The notes beneath the pieces were generated by a model, which did not search any database, was not told the origin of the DNA, and saw only the letters and a program-made list of their open reading frames with translations. Both the position numbers and the translations under genes were made by a program. Of a DNA stretch of 64,000 nucleotides, positions 1 through 12,290 are shown one piece after another (position 1 is the stretch's first letter; each line of letters starts with the position of its first letter). The stretch comes from Atherinomorus stipes (taxonomy: Eukaryota > Chordata > Actinopteri > Atheriniformes > Atherinidae): positions 558,001 through 622,000 of the forward strand of contig JALJCO010001098.1 in NCBI GenBank assembly GCA_023101725.1, given 5' to 3'.

Positions 1-537
1 TTTTACGAAATCTCGCGAGATTTTGTAAGAGACCAGTGAGATCTCGCGAGATTTCGTTGTTCTTTTGCAGCGGTTCAGCTTGTAGAAAAGTCCCTGCATT
101 AGCACTGATATCTATGTGAGGCTGATGTTCAGGTTAAACTTTAAACATGGTGTAAAGTACAAATTAAAATGTGTGTCCAGGTTTTCATAGACCACCCAGT
201 TGTTTGAGATTATGAAGAAATAATTACTGAAATGTTTATTTTTTATGTGCTTTCTTAAGAAGAACCACTGTGCACTTTGTTTTACTGTTATGCTCATTTT
301 ATTTGAACTGATGTAGTTTGGGCTTCTGATTGATAATATTTTGTAATTCATTTACATGGATTCACTTTGTTCGATAAATTTGGAATGTCTTCTGGGACAA
401 ATACTGTGGTCTATCGTGGATAAATTTATTGCAATATATTGATTTTTGCAGAATTACTGTATCGTGATATTATCGTTATCGTAGGCAAAATATCGTGATA
501 GTATCGTATCGCAAGGTACCTAGTGATTCCCAGCCCT
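1..537. mobile_element. hAT-like non-autonomous element, cut by window edge
   Basis: The right end reads 'cagccct' after a run of 'tatcgtgata/gtatcgtatc' motifs, the usual end of teleost hAT-type MITEs. The interior (about 100-350) matches 22880-23130 in inverted orientation: both carry the block around 'tttcatagaccaccc' and a 'tgtagaaaagtccctgc'-like or 'ctacatgctggaatgctgtt'-like segment. It carries two perfect TCTCGCGAGA palindromes at 11-20 and 42-51. No transposase frame is seen. The left end lies outside the window. Superfamily assignment is inferred from end sequence only. Confidence 0.65.
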
Positions 538-648
538 AATCGATATGCCCATCCCGAAGGCAAGGATGCCATTTCTAGACAGACCATTTGAGCTAGCAAC
601 GTCTGAGCTAATGCTAATGCTAATGCCGCAGAATTCTTTTGTCTAGAT

Positions 649-874
649 CAGGGGTGCCCAAGCCCGGTCCTCGAGAGCTACTATCCAGCAATTTTTAAAA
701 CATACCCTCCCCCCAACACACCTGAATCAAATGGCTAGTTACCTCATGCACGTGTCATTCAGCTCTGCAGAGGCTGTTAACAAGCTATTCATTTGATTCA
801 GGTGTGTTGGAGAAGATATGCAACCAAAATGTGCAGGATAGTAGCTCTTGAGGACTGGAATTGTTGCACCCCTG
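649..874. mobile_element. Palindromic MITE (hAT-type) with perfect 8-bp target duplication
   Basis: The ends are the perfect inverted repeat CAGGGGTGC / GCACCCCTG. The direct repeat GTCTAGAT lies on both sides (641-648 and 875-882), the 8-bp duplication expected of hAT transposition. The two arms around 'aacacacctgaatcaaatg' and 'catttgattcaggtgtgtt' are near-complementary. It is 226 bp and non-coding. Fragments of the same family lie at 29495-29590, 29802-29956, 31285-31350 and 40051-40128. Confidence 0.9.
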
Positions 875-882
875 GTCTAGAT

Positions 883-3800
883 GTTGGCAAGGTACCATGA
901 TCAGATGTAAATATGTATATTTTGGAACCGTAAAAATTGATGAAAACAACTACTTATATGCTATAAAAATTGTTTCAGTAAAGCATTAATTTTATTCCAT
1001 CTTTAAACATTCTGAGGATGTTTTTTTTTTTTTTTATGAAAAATTGTTTTGATAAAAAAAGCTGTAGCTATGACCTTTCATTTTTAACCAACACTGAAAT
1101 CAAAAGTAATTACAACTCCGGTTGGGTCTACAGCGTGATGTGATGCATTCAGCAGCGTTTATTCAATGAGACATTATGTGAATGAGAAAAGCCAAAATAT
1201 CTTGTTTTGTTTTGGGTAGTTTTGCTGTTTAAACAACCAATTCAGCGTGAGGTCAAGTGTGCAACAAGGCCGTCCAACAAACGGCATTTAATTATGAAAA
1301 AAAAATTCTATTATCCCTGCTCCTGTATCATCGGTGTTTCAAACCAAAGTTGAAAGCTTTATTAATTTTTTTTTTTTTTTTAATCTGAATTTTAGAGTAG
1401 AGGAACATGGCCCTTGAAAGGGAGTAATAAAAAGTGAAGAGCTGCACAGGGGGGTTCAGCAAAAGACAGAAAAGGCAGCAAGGAGAGAAGAGCGAGACTA
1501 TTACAAAAACCTGCAGCCAGAAACCAGGAACCAGAGATAAAGAAAGACTTAAGTAGAAAGAGAAGAGGGAGGAATGAGGGAATGCAGAGGTGTGAGGTAA
1601 GAGGTGAAAGATCTCCACTACAGACAGTCTCTAAAATAAACATGGTCTGACCTGGCCTGCAGTGCAGGAATCAGGTCAGCTAGAGATTGAGTAAGTTCAC
1701 AGAGAGACGGTGAAAGAAAAACAGGATACAAAATGGATAGAGAAGAAAGAAACTGAGAGGCAGATCCATTGCATAGTATAGGATTAACCTTGTGGAGCCT
1801 TTAAGATGTGAGATGAAGCAGAGAGGAGCAAAGGACAGGAAATGAAACAGCGAGGAAAGAAAAGAAACTAAGATAGGGAAGCCTGAAAACGCTCTTCAGC
1901 CACATAAAAACCTGCTGGCAGGTGTAAATGTTATTTTTATGAGGAAAAATCACAGTTATTTTATCAATTCTGGTGGTAAAACAGCATCACGGCCATCTGG
2001 TCTGGATTGGAACAAACAGGATTACTTTAGCAGGTCTGAGGGTCTTCATGTTTCATACCTGCAAATCTTCAGGAATACTCGAACAGACACTCCTCTTTAA
2101 ACACAATCAACCTGCCCGAGCAGTTATTTTAAATATTTCCCATTTCAGGTCAGAAAACTGAAAGGGCGTGAAATGATAGTGGTTCATGCCATCACTGCTT
2201 CCGACCACAAACACTTCACCATGAATATAAATTCTTCACCACAATGGAGAGAAAACAGACGAAGATAACACAGAAATCAACAGCGTGAGAGACACAAGTA
2301 GGCCAGAGGAGAATGGCAGCGACACAAAAGAGTATTAAATATAAAAGATGCTAAAATATACGGGTATGAAAGGAAAAGGGTGAAGAAGACAAGAGGGGAG
2401 CAACAGAGTGAAGCGGTTGAAGGAAGAGGTGACAGAGGGAAAAAGATTGGGAAGGAAAACTGGAGCCGCAGATGGACATGAAGGGGCAGATTGCCAATTT
2501 AGCTTTCACCGGTAATCATTCCCGTTAAGCCTTTCTAACAGCAGAAGCAGGAAAATTCTTCCTCCGTTTATTTGCTCTTATGTTTTTTTCTTCTCTTCCT
2601 CAGACTGGGTCACTCGCGCCATGTTTTCCTGCATGTCCACACAACACTGGCACACACACTCTGCCAATAAGCAGCTATAGTGAAGCTGCAGTCGTGGTGG
2701 TGAATATCAACAACAGCACCGATCAATGGCAGCCAAACCCCTGCAGAGAAACAAGTGTGTGCATCTGTTTGTGGATGCACAGGGGGGGTTGCTGCATGTT
2801 AGACCCCTCATACATCCAAAATCAATGAAAAGTATGCACAAAAATCCCATTTTCTTTTACTTTTAATCCAATTATATCTAACTTTACTCTAAAAGTATCT
2901 GAAAGCATCATGTGCTGTTCCAAGTTACGCTAAAAGGAACAAGGAAGCTTCTAGTTTATTGAGTCTATAAAGCTGCTCTGATCAATATTCTTATATTGGC
3001 AATTGATCCAAAGAGCATGTAATGTGAGAAAAGTCATTAAGTAATGAGCCCACTGAGAACTCACGCCAAATCAGAAGCTCTGTGTCGAAGCATTCAGCAC
3101 TAAACAGCAAACAGACACAAGACAACGCAGATTTATTTAAGTTCATTCTGGTTTTTTATTGTATGTAAACCAGCAAAGAAGCTCACATCTCATTTTTCTT
3201 TTGTTTCTTCATGAAAACTCACCAATAAACAGACTTGGCAGATGGGTAAAAGCCAAACGGCAGCCGGTGGTGATGTCAGAGAGCCCCCTTTGTTAGTTTC
3301 TCACTCTGAGTTTAACACAATGATATCCAAGTGATTGAACGTTGGAAAATAAAATAGAGCTGGAACTTGTGTCTGAAAGAGTCACGGAGGTTAAAAGCAC
3401 AAAAACCCTCATTGTTCCCATCATCGCTGCCGTCAGAAAAGAGCCAGAGTTAGCTTTTTCATCTCTGTCGTCATTACTGCACATCAGAACGAAGTCCAAT
3501 AAATGGCCAGACTACTGAGGAGCCATTAAACCGGGAATCAATGCAGGCTATTACCTTTGTGTCTGAACATAAAGGGCATACATTGGTGACTCGGTACGTT
3601 TGTATGCACAATTAACTGAAAAAAAAAAAGATTTTAGCTTGGACATGTAGCAGAAGGTATGGGAGGGGATCATTCTGTGGCCAGACAGACTCCGATTCTG
3701 CTGGAATAGGTGGCACTCTGCCTCGTTTAGGCCGTTAGTGGTGGACTTCTTCCATGCAGACAAAAGCCTGACGATTTATCTGGCAGCAAATTAGCAGCAG

Positions 3801-4681
3801 TGAATTAAAAGCATCTCAGTCCAACTTTGAAAGATTAAGTTGAGTCCACCTTTAGTCAGGATAACAATTTAATTCAGTTTTTCCTCTCACTTCTTTTTCG
3901 TCTACAGCACAAACTTTTATTACCATATGGGTATTGGAAGTGCCTGGATGGACATCACATTGAAAAGTGGCACCAAAAACAAGCCGAAAAAAGACAATAA
4001 ACGGCAGGAGAACAACGCGGATGCTTGTTTTGAAAAGATTTTTTCCTATCCACCTGCCTTTAACTCTTCATTGATAAGGTGGAAAGACCTCTTGCACCAG
4101 GTCGTGGCCCTAACCCTTCATTTTGCACATTCATGTGAAGGGGTAGTGGTGTCCCAAATTCTGGTTGAGACCGATGGGGAGGGGGACGTGGTAGGGCTAT
4201 CTGGCCCTCCAAACAGAGACTTTCCATGGGCACACTAGAAAAACGAGTTCAATATTACCACCCACAATTTCATGTGAAATACGGGCAAAATTTGGTGGGG
4301 AAATAGGCAGCAGCAGCAAAAGAAACGCACAAATGTGAGTAATTTTTTGTAAATAAAATATGAAAATCGCTATTTCAAGGCAACTTTCATGTTTTGCAGT
4401 TTTATTACAAATGTGAAAAAAATGCTAGTTTTGTAACATTACGTCCATCTGTTCATGTCTGTAACGTAACCTTAAAGATAGGCTTGAGTTAAAGGCGTCT
4501 TCTTTTCCTTTCATTGTTACGTTTTTCGTCCCAAAGCCAAAAAAATAATCTAATCACCCAGGAAAGGGAGATTATTGCTGCTGCAGACAGAATTGCGAAC
4601 TCTTCTGGAAAAAGCCGTGATGTCAGTTTACTGCTACAGACAGCTGTTGGTGATGCATGAAGATTTTGAAGGAAATAATTC
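883..4681. other. Intronic (inferred) mostly unique DNA, no gene seen
   Basis: No exon was recognised. It holds poly-T runs near 1020-1037 and 1364-1381 and purine-rich tracts near 1420-1620 and 2220-2470. About 4080-4390 looks like a dispersed repeat ('ttcattttgcacattcatgtgaagg' and following purine-rich text), but its ends cannot be fixed. Open frames here are short and show no recognisable domain. Confidence 0.5.
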
Positions 4682-4899
4682 AATGGGCTCTATGCACAGC
4701 TCCACTACTTCCTGAAGTTAAGGTAGCTCCTTTGCTTCCTGTCTTTCATTGCAGGACCAAGTGATTAATCCAGGTGTGTCTGGCCAGTTACTGAGCTCAG
4801 ACACACCTGGGTTAATCAGTTTGTCCAGTAATGAAAGACAGGAAACAAAGGAGCGACCTTAACTTCAGGGAGGTAGTGGAGCTGTGCATAGAGCCCATT
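4682..4899. mobile_element. Near-perfect fold-back element (218 bp)
   Basis: The sequence from 'aatgggctctatgcacagct' is repeated as its reverse complement, ending 'gagcccatt' at 4899. The arms are roughly 100 bp with few mismatches, around a short centre near 'ttactgagct'. It is non-coding and could extrude as a cruciform or hairpin. No convincing target duplication is visible, so the superfamily is unassigned. Confidence 0.8.
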
Positions 4900-7779
4900 C
4901 CTAGCTCTTGAAACTCTGTTTCAAGGACTTGAAATGGAGCCAAGAGGAAGGGCTAGGAGTAGGGCTGAAAATAGGAGTTGGCAGTCTCGAAGTGCCTCCA
5001 CTGCTCTGTTAATGTCTGTTTTTCTCTATGATCTTCTGTTGAAAGCGTTTAATTGTAAGAGTAGCTTCAGTTATGTTGTGATCCTTCTTGTGGGAATAAA
5101 AAAAAGTTGAATCTTTTAAAAACAGTAAATATTGGTACCAATAAGGACGATCGACATTGGTATTGGTATTGATAAATCATAACGATAGACATCTGTATCA
5201 TTGAATGAATACAGTTGACTCAAACTATCATATGAAGAGAAATGTGTGCAAGTCCCACAAAATCTCCACTGATCTGATTATGCAAATCTTCATATAAAGG
5301 GTCGTTTCGTGGGCTTTTGGACCAGTGTGAAGCTGAATAGTTATAGATTTCCCTGAACTGCTGGTTACTCTCAAAACTAAGGATAGAAAATAAATAAAAG
5401 TCAATATTTGGTCCATTGGATGCTTTTATTGGCTGAAAACATCCAAAGTATCAGACTTGGTTTCAGTTCAGTTTGAGCTTATTTTTATTTTTCTGCAAAT
5501 TTGACTCATTTGATATGAAAAAAGCAAAGATACAAGAATCTGTAAACATTTAGAGGGTAAAAGGAAGGTTGAAAAAACAGGAAACACAAGCGAGTGCAAT
5601 AAGGAAAGCTGATATGATGAATTGATTACCAGCAGAGTCCAGAGAGGGAAGGGAGAGAGGGGATATGAATGGCAGGATGAGAGAGGAAACATGATGACGG
5701 GAGGAAGGGCAATGACTGGCAAAACACAGCGAGGAGGAGAGCAGATGTGATGAATGGAAAATGAAGGACAGGAGGGCAATGGCGAGGAGGAAAGGTGAGG
5801 GGAAATTAGTGGAATAACAAAGAGGAGGAAGGAAGGAAAAGATGCAGGTGAAGGGGAAGAGAAAAGAGGGAAGGGAGGAGGGTGAGGATGAGGGGCTATG
5901 GAGAGAGAAAAGCAGAGAGCAGAGGGCCGGGGTGACGAGTGGCATATAAAGGAGAGCAAAGATGACCTGAGAGGGAAAAAAGAGGAAGCAAAATGACAGA
6001 ATGACAAGGGGAGGAGAAGGTGAGCTAGAGAAGGGAGGAGGGAGGAGAGGAGGAGTGATCCGCTAAACAAGTCTGCAGTCTGACAGCAATTTGCCGTGTG
6101 CACCGTTGCCCATTTATGGCAATGGAATGTGTGAGTCCAGCTACTGTTGCAACCTGCATTGATCCGACTTCAGACCTCTGCAGTCGGCAACGTTCACACG
6201 GAGCTGCATGCGAGGACAGAAACAGATATAAACTGTGGTCAAATCAAGGACAAGCAGACTAATAAGCAAATGAGCTCACACGGTGAAATCAGGGGCAGAG
6301 ACGCAAGCACAAACAGATGCAGAAACGCAAACAAACACGGGGAGGCTTGTAGCTGCAAAGCCCAAACGGCCTTCGCATGACTCTGTTTAACAATTATTAA
6401 GAAATGTGGCACCAAACAGTCTCTGGTCATGGGAGATCTTTACTCCACCATTCCATTGTGAAGCCAGTGATCTTCCTGTTTGCATCTCAGAACCCTAGCA
6501 CAGCTGGGACGTAACAATTGCGCAGACTCTCATTGACACAGTGGACACGACACAGAATTAATCAAACACATTAAATGTTTTATGGTGGGGCACTGTACTT
6601 TGCCATCGGCATTAAGTGCATCGGCTGAAAATTTAATACGTACAGCAAAATTTATGGTAAATTTAAGACATTTTAAGTCCATAATTACCCGCATTCCAAT
6701 TCAATACTTTTTAATACTTTATAAAGGCTCATGGAACCCTGACAGATGTACAGAATGGTAGCTTTTAAAAACATTTTCAACTCTTGTTTGGATGCTGTGC
6801 TTGATGAGGGATTTCAGAAGGCAATGCGTGTAGGATGTCAGACAGGAGCGAGAAAGAGGCAAAAGAGGGACGATCAAGGCATTTCTTCCTTTAATTATCA
6901 GGGGAAACATGAGATCATTTGCAATTAAAGTGGACAAGCTGGAACACTTAAAAGGACACAGCAGAAAGATTGAAAATGTGGCGCTGTGTGTTAAACCAAG
7001 ACACAGATGCAGGAACATTTTCTAGACATCAATTCTTCTCCTCAGCATTCACACAGGCTGCAGGCAGAGCAGTAAGAGTGAAAAGGGGGGGGGGGAGACT
7101 CACTTTATGCATAGAACACATGGTTAAATCTAGGGATGGAAAATGACTCCCATTTTTTAAGACAGAAGGCTGTGCAATTTACAGAGTTATTTGCCAGCCG
7201 CCAGGAAAAAAACAACAGAACAAAACACAAGAATAAGCATCACGATTGCCACATCCGGGCACAATGTGAGATTTAGTGTTAATGGAAAACAAATATAAGA
7301 AGCAGAGCTCAAGGAAACGACTGTGAAAAGTAGAACCACATTAAGAAAAACAAATATGAAGTCCAGTTCAACTTCTTCCCAGTAAAGCTAGCAAATCACA
7401 AGTCTACCATGATGCAGAATTATGGGAGCGAAGAAACAAAAGATCCATCCACTTCTTAGCAGTCAGCGGCTACTTTCCCAGGCTGCGTTCACTTTACAGG
7501 TATTTATGCCTACTTCCAATTGTTTTTTGTTGAGATGTGATTTTTTTTTATTTCTTTTGTTCCTTTTTTTTGCATGGTTGTTAACATCACAACTTAACGT
7601 GACCATGAGCAGCCTGAATGTCCAGAGGAAGACATGATCACGCTGTGTTTACAGATGAAAACATGGATGCTTCACTTTGTCTGTCCGTGTTGAAGCTGTT
7701 ATGCAATCAGGTTGACAAAATTGTGTTATAATATTTTTCTGTTTATTGTTTGCTTTCAGTCATACCACATCTCACTTCT
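4900..7779. other. Intronic (inferred) DNA with a purine-rich tract
   Basis: No exon was recognised. About 5640-6060 is an AG-rich low-complexity tract on the plus strand. It gives long but meaningless open frames on the minus strand, full of Ser, Pro and Leu. A poly-G run lies at about 7084-7095. The rest looks unique. Confidence 0.5.
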
Positions 7780-8050
7780 TATGGTGCAGGATTGTCTCAT
7801 CTCGATGATGTGGAAGTCAGATGACTGAACTGTTCCCACTGAGGTCACTTTGGCAAAAATCAGACATGTATCTGACCTTTAGCACCAGATATGAAAATCG
7901 GCTGGGTCATGCTATATATCTGTCATATATATGCGTATATAATATTCGTACAGTTCAGACCATCAAAAGAAAGATCACAGAAGGGCTGAATACGGGGAAA
8001 ACTTCTGATTGGAGCCACTTTGTACTTGCAGTGTGAACATAGATAGGCTA
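7780..8050. repeat. Probable DNA-transposon fragment
   Basis: The text ('actgttcccactgaggtcac', 'cagttcagacc', ending 'cagtgtgaacatag') resembles teleost elements whose ends read like 'TGTGAACA'. The ends and the target duplication could not be set. Just downstream, 8544-8576 contains the short palindrome 'gacggagag...ctctccgtc', a small hairpin. Confidence 0.35.
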
Positions 8051-8636
8051 CTACTGTATACTTCTCCGACTGTGTAATGTGTTATCCAACTGCGTAACCA
8101 TGGAGATCCCTCGAGCCTTCATAGTTGTCTGTCATGGTGCTGGATACGCAGTGCAATTTCCCGCCCAATCAGTAGGAGTCTATACACAAGACTGGTCTAA
8201 TCCCATGATGTGGATGGTCGGTAACCTGGGTGGTTATTTTGCTGCCGGTGACAGTGAACAACGGCGTCAGAGAGAGAAAGACTGTTGCTGCAGCTGAAAA
8301 ACACTGAAACAGATACTTCTGATGCAAAAATAAAGATGATGGGGAGATTTTTGATATTTCCTCACTTTTTTGGCTAAACGTTCTTCGGTTGGACTCATAT
8401 CTGCGTCTTCGTTGGCTAGCCGGTGTTTTAATGATGGCACTACCAGTGTTTGCTTTGTGATAGACCAATCACACCCTTGTTGTCTCCATTGTCCCTTGAC
8501 GGAGTGACGGACACTTAAAAAATATTTCATGCAGCCGGAGATGACGGAGAGGCTCTCCGACAGGCTCTCCGTCGATGTTAAGGGCTCTCCATAACCTACG
8601 TAGAGAACTTCACGGATGACTATAAACTAGCCTTAA

Positions 8637-9508
8637 AAAGGGAAGTTCAGGATTTTTGACATCAGGCCTCATTTACAAGTGAGCCAGGATATTACTCATC
8701 ACTGAAGACAGTTTCAACATATTTCATCCCTTTATTTTAGCTCCTGGAGGTTGCCGATGCTAATGCTAGTGTGAGTCACTAGGAATCTGCTAGCCTGTCA
8801 TTAAAAACAATGTTATCCAGTCCGCAGAACATCTAAAGCAAATCAGCAAGCCTATTTGTATAAATGCAGTGTTAAACTATTAAACTTGTGTGTTAAACAA
8901 GTAAAACTAGCCTTGTATAACAAATTTTGCATTAAATATTGAGGAAATAGTTTCTTACCGGCTGTGCAATGATAAACTTTGCTTCTGGGTGGTAGTGTTA
9001 CTACCTTTGTCAGTGTATTCCGATTCATAGAGATATGGTGACAGTTAGTTTGATGAAAAAAGTTTGAAATTTTCTTCAAAATCTGACATATCCTCATGCC
9101 TTTCAGAAGTGGCCGCAGTTTTGACTGTATATTTGTGTGATCAAATTCCTTCATGCATGTAGCAGCAGATGACATCACTCCGGTGCCACATACAGGAAGT
9201 AAAACTTTGTAAAGTGTCTCAGCAGCAACAATCAAAATCCAACGAAATGCAAGGTTAGCTTTATTTGTAAAATTATCCTATTAACACAGATAGTCTTAAG
9301 TCATAAATGATTTACCTCAGATGTTCTGTGGAGCGGTTAAGATTGTTTTCAATGACAGGCCAATAGATTCCTATTGACTTACACTAGTATTAGCATTGGG
9401 GATCTCCAGGAACTAGAATAATGGGATGAAATATGTTGAAACTGTCTCCAGTAGTATCTTGGCTCCCTCGAAAATGAGGTCCTATGTCAAAAATCCTGAA
9501 CTTCCCCA
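8637..9508. mobile_element. TTAA-flanked fold-back transposon (872 bp)
   Basis: The target TTAA is present on both sides (8633-8636 and 9509-9512). The two arms, about 210 bp each, are reverse complements with scattered mismatches: the left runs from 'aaagggaagttcagg' and the right ends 'cctgaacttcccca'. The roughly 455-bp centre has no recognisable transposase. TTAA duplication is the hallmark of the piggyBac superfamily, so that assignment is likely but inferred. Its outer bases resemble those of the elements at 45530 and 48766. Confidence 0.8.
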
Positions 9509-9512
9509 TTAA

Positions 9513-11814
9513 GTTTGAGGCTTTATGTGAAGAGTAAACCACGGACATAATCCCAAAGACAATAGCTGGACAAGCCGTCCGTTAGTTTTCTTGAAGATGA
9601 AGGTTTAAAAAGTCACAATGCAATCAAATAAAACCATCAGCACAAGACTGAAGAGTCTACAGGGTGATACGGTTCATGGGTGATACTGTAGCTGAGATGA
9701 ATGCTCACTATGTTTTGAAAAGCTTTCTGTCACCACAGATTCATAGACTGCACTTACAGCAGTCATTAGTAACCATCAGGTCATGATGTGCTCAGCAGGA
9801 AAATGAGCAGACCGGTTCTGCAGAAAAACCTCACGACTGACTTCCACCACTCTAGAACGCTTGAGACTAAATAGAAAAGCAAGGCCAGCAATGTGGTGTT
9901 GGCCATTACTGAAAATTAAATCTGTCTATGTGGGGGTGCGTTTGAAGAATGTTACGATAAATTTCAGTGATTTTAACTAATATTTCTGCTTATAATGCCT
10001 AGTTACTGTTGCTAAGGAGGAGCATCTCTGTACCCTGGATGTTAAACTGTTGGGTGAAAGTTTAACCTGCTGTTGCTGTCCAAGACATCACTGGATTACC
10101 TGCCAAGCCACAAACACATTTCCATATTAAATTTCAGAGAGCTCGTCAATTAATTGTTGATCTTAGACTTATTTATTGGTTTAATTTCCCTCAATAATTT
10201 ATACTGCACTGATTTAATTTCTCTCTAGGGATTACTTAAAAATGATATCCGATTCAATTCTTTAGAGCTTTTCAATCATAGAAAACAGCTCATATGTTGA
10301 GATTCAGAGCCTGTAATACTACACCTGCAGAGGGAAAAATCTGTCAACACAAACCCAAATATAGAACGCCAGTGTTGAGCCAACCACGAAGCAGTTCAAA
10401 TCTCAGGTGAACAAATTAGTTCCTGTCAACAGAGCCAGAGATGACCCAATTTCACACATTAGAATCAAGGTTATCATGTTTGTGCATTTACATAAAACAT
10501 GAAACATGTAAAAAATGGAAATGTTTTTGTTTTCATGATAAAAATCCATCGCATCCGAACCAAAGAGGCATGCTTTGCTTCCCTGTTGTGTATCTTAGAG
10601 ACAGACCTGATTCATCACGTTTCTCATTAATCAAAACCGACGCCCGGCTCCGGCTTCAATCTCACCGCCGCTGTGAACTTTTTAATAACACACGATCATT
10701 TATTGGACTAGGTACCAGCTGCTGTCTGTCCCATTCTTGTTAATTCTTTCTATTTGTCCCTCATCGCTCCAAATATGGCAGCAGATTAATTAACTTTGAA
10801 TGCGAATGCCACTCTGAGTTCCACCTCTTTTGATTTTCACGACCTGTTCAGTGTCGCTCGGAGGCAAACGTAGCAGCTCCTTCTCTTTAGTGAACGCGGT
10901 GAATAAAACAGATGGAGGTTTACTTCATTCTGATGTATTAACCTTTGCAATGCTGCTACAGTTTGTCTTCTAATTGGCTGAACAAGTTGTGCAGTGTCCT
11001 AAAGCTAACTGCAAAATCAGAAAATGGACACTGACTTGCATTTTGTGGGAATAATAGTCAGAACTTATCATCCATGCAAAGTGTCTGTTAAAGTCTGAGC
11101 AGCAGTGTGCCTGTGCTGTATTGTGCTGGTGATAAAGGATTAATTAAAATCACATAATTAATCCATTTGGGGTCACATTAGAAAATGATATGCGCTCTCA
11201 CTGCGTGTCTTACACCAGGGCAGCTGACACCAGGAGTGGGTGGGCTGACACATCTGTGTGACAATTATCCACTGGTGATACAATTAACTAATAAAGCAGC
11301 AAAACAGACAAAGAGGATAATGTCATTCACCTGGCATTTTGCCTAACGGCCACAGAGCTGTGGCTGCGAGCGTCCGTGCCAGTTTTTCAGAGAGTACTTT
11401 GATGGCACTGTTTAGTTTACTGGACAGTCACATGGACAGAGGATGACATGAGATAATGACCAAAATCCTGCTGGAACAGAATCAAAGCGTTGACTGTAGA
11501 GTCCCTGCACGCTGTAGATAGCAAGATCATGGCCGGATCATTGGGGTGTTAAGTTCTGGGATAAACAGAGAAATAGTTGCCAAAGCTTTGGACACACCTC
11601 TCCATTGGTTTTGACTAAACAAGGGCGTCAAAAACTTACAAAATCAGGTAAATTGACTAAATGTTTGGACTGTAAAGTATCCTGGTAACAAAGATCATTT
11701 ATGCATCATTAGTCTAGCAAACAACACCAAACCCAGCTATATAAAACTATATAAAAACCATACTTATCAGCCTACTGATATTGGCATTAAAATGTCACAT
11801 CAGAAAAGTCAGTA
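9513..11814. other. Intronic (inferred) mostly unique DNA
   Basis: No exon and no clear transposon was recognised. About 10740-11400 has a balanced composition, homeodomain-like TAAT/ATTA cores and little simple repeat, the texture of conserved non-coding DNA in long developmental-gene introns. That is an impression only, since conservation cannot be tested here. Confidence 0.4.
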
Positions 11815-12290
11815 TCGTTTTCTTTTTTTCCGTTTGTTTGTTTGTTGATTGATATTTTTACTAATGAAATCTCGTTCCATTACAAAATTTTGCTTCATTA
11901 GCAAGATTTAACAAGTTCTCGTTTCATTAGCGTTGGTCCAGCATGTAGAAAAGTCCCTGTTACTGTGGAAGAACTTCATATCCCAGCATTCCTTTCAGAG
12001 TCATGTGACTACGGTGCAGCTGCTGCTGCTACAGACTGACTTGCTTTGAAGCTGCTGATAATATGTCTGGTTTGGTTGGAGTCTGGTTGGAGATTTTGTA
12101 CCAGAATGATGAAATCTTGCGTGAATGCACAAAATCTCACGTGATTTCATAACAGAACGATAAAATCTTGCGAGATTTCATTACTAAAATAGGTCGATAC
12201 CACGTTTTTAAATATCAATATGATATTGAAATATAAAAATATTGCGTTATTTCAGTGTATCGTTATTTTGGGTGGATGTATCGGTCTATC
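11815..12290. mobile_element. hAT-like element copy with decayed TCTCGCGAGA units
   Basis: It shares 'agcatgtagaaaagtccctg' with 1-537 and carries the related palindromic units TCTTGCGTGA (12115), TCTCACGTGA (12135) and TCTTGCGAGA (12166). It ends in 'tcagtgtatcgttattttgg', the same type of end as 20150-20552. Boundaries are approximate and no coding capacity is seen. Confidence 0.6.

Noticed and set aside
3927..4238. A 103-codon plus-strand open frame
   Set aside because: Its second half overlaps text that looks like a dispersed repeat, and no domain or splice context was seen.
5468..6103. A 211-codon minus-strand open frame
   Set aside because: It lies in an AG-rich low-complexity tract and is mostly Ser, Leu, Pro and Phe, as expected of translated purine/pyrimidine repeat.
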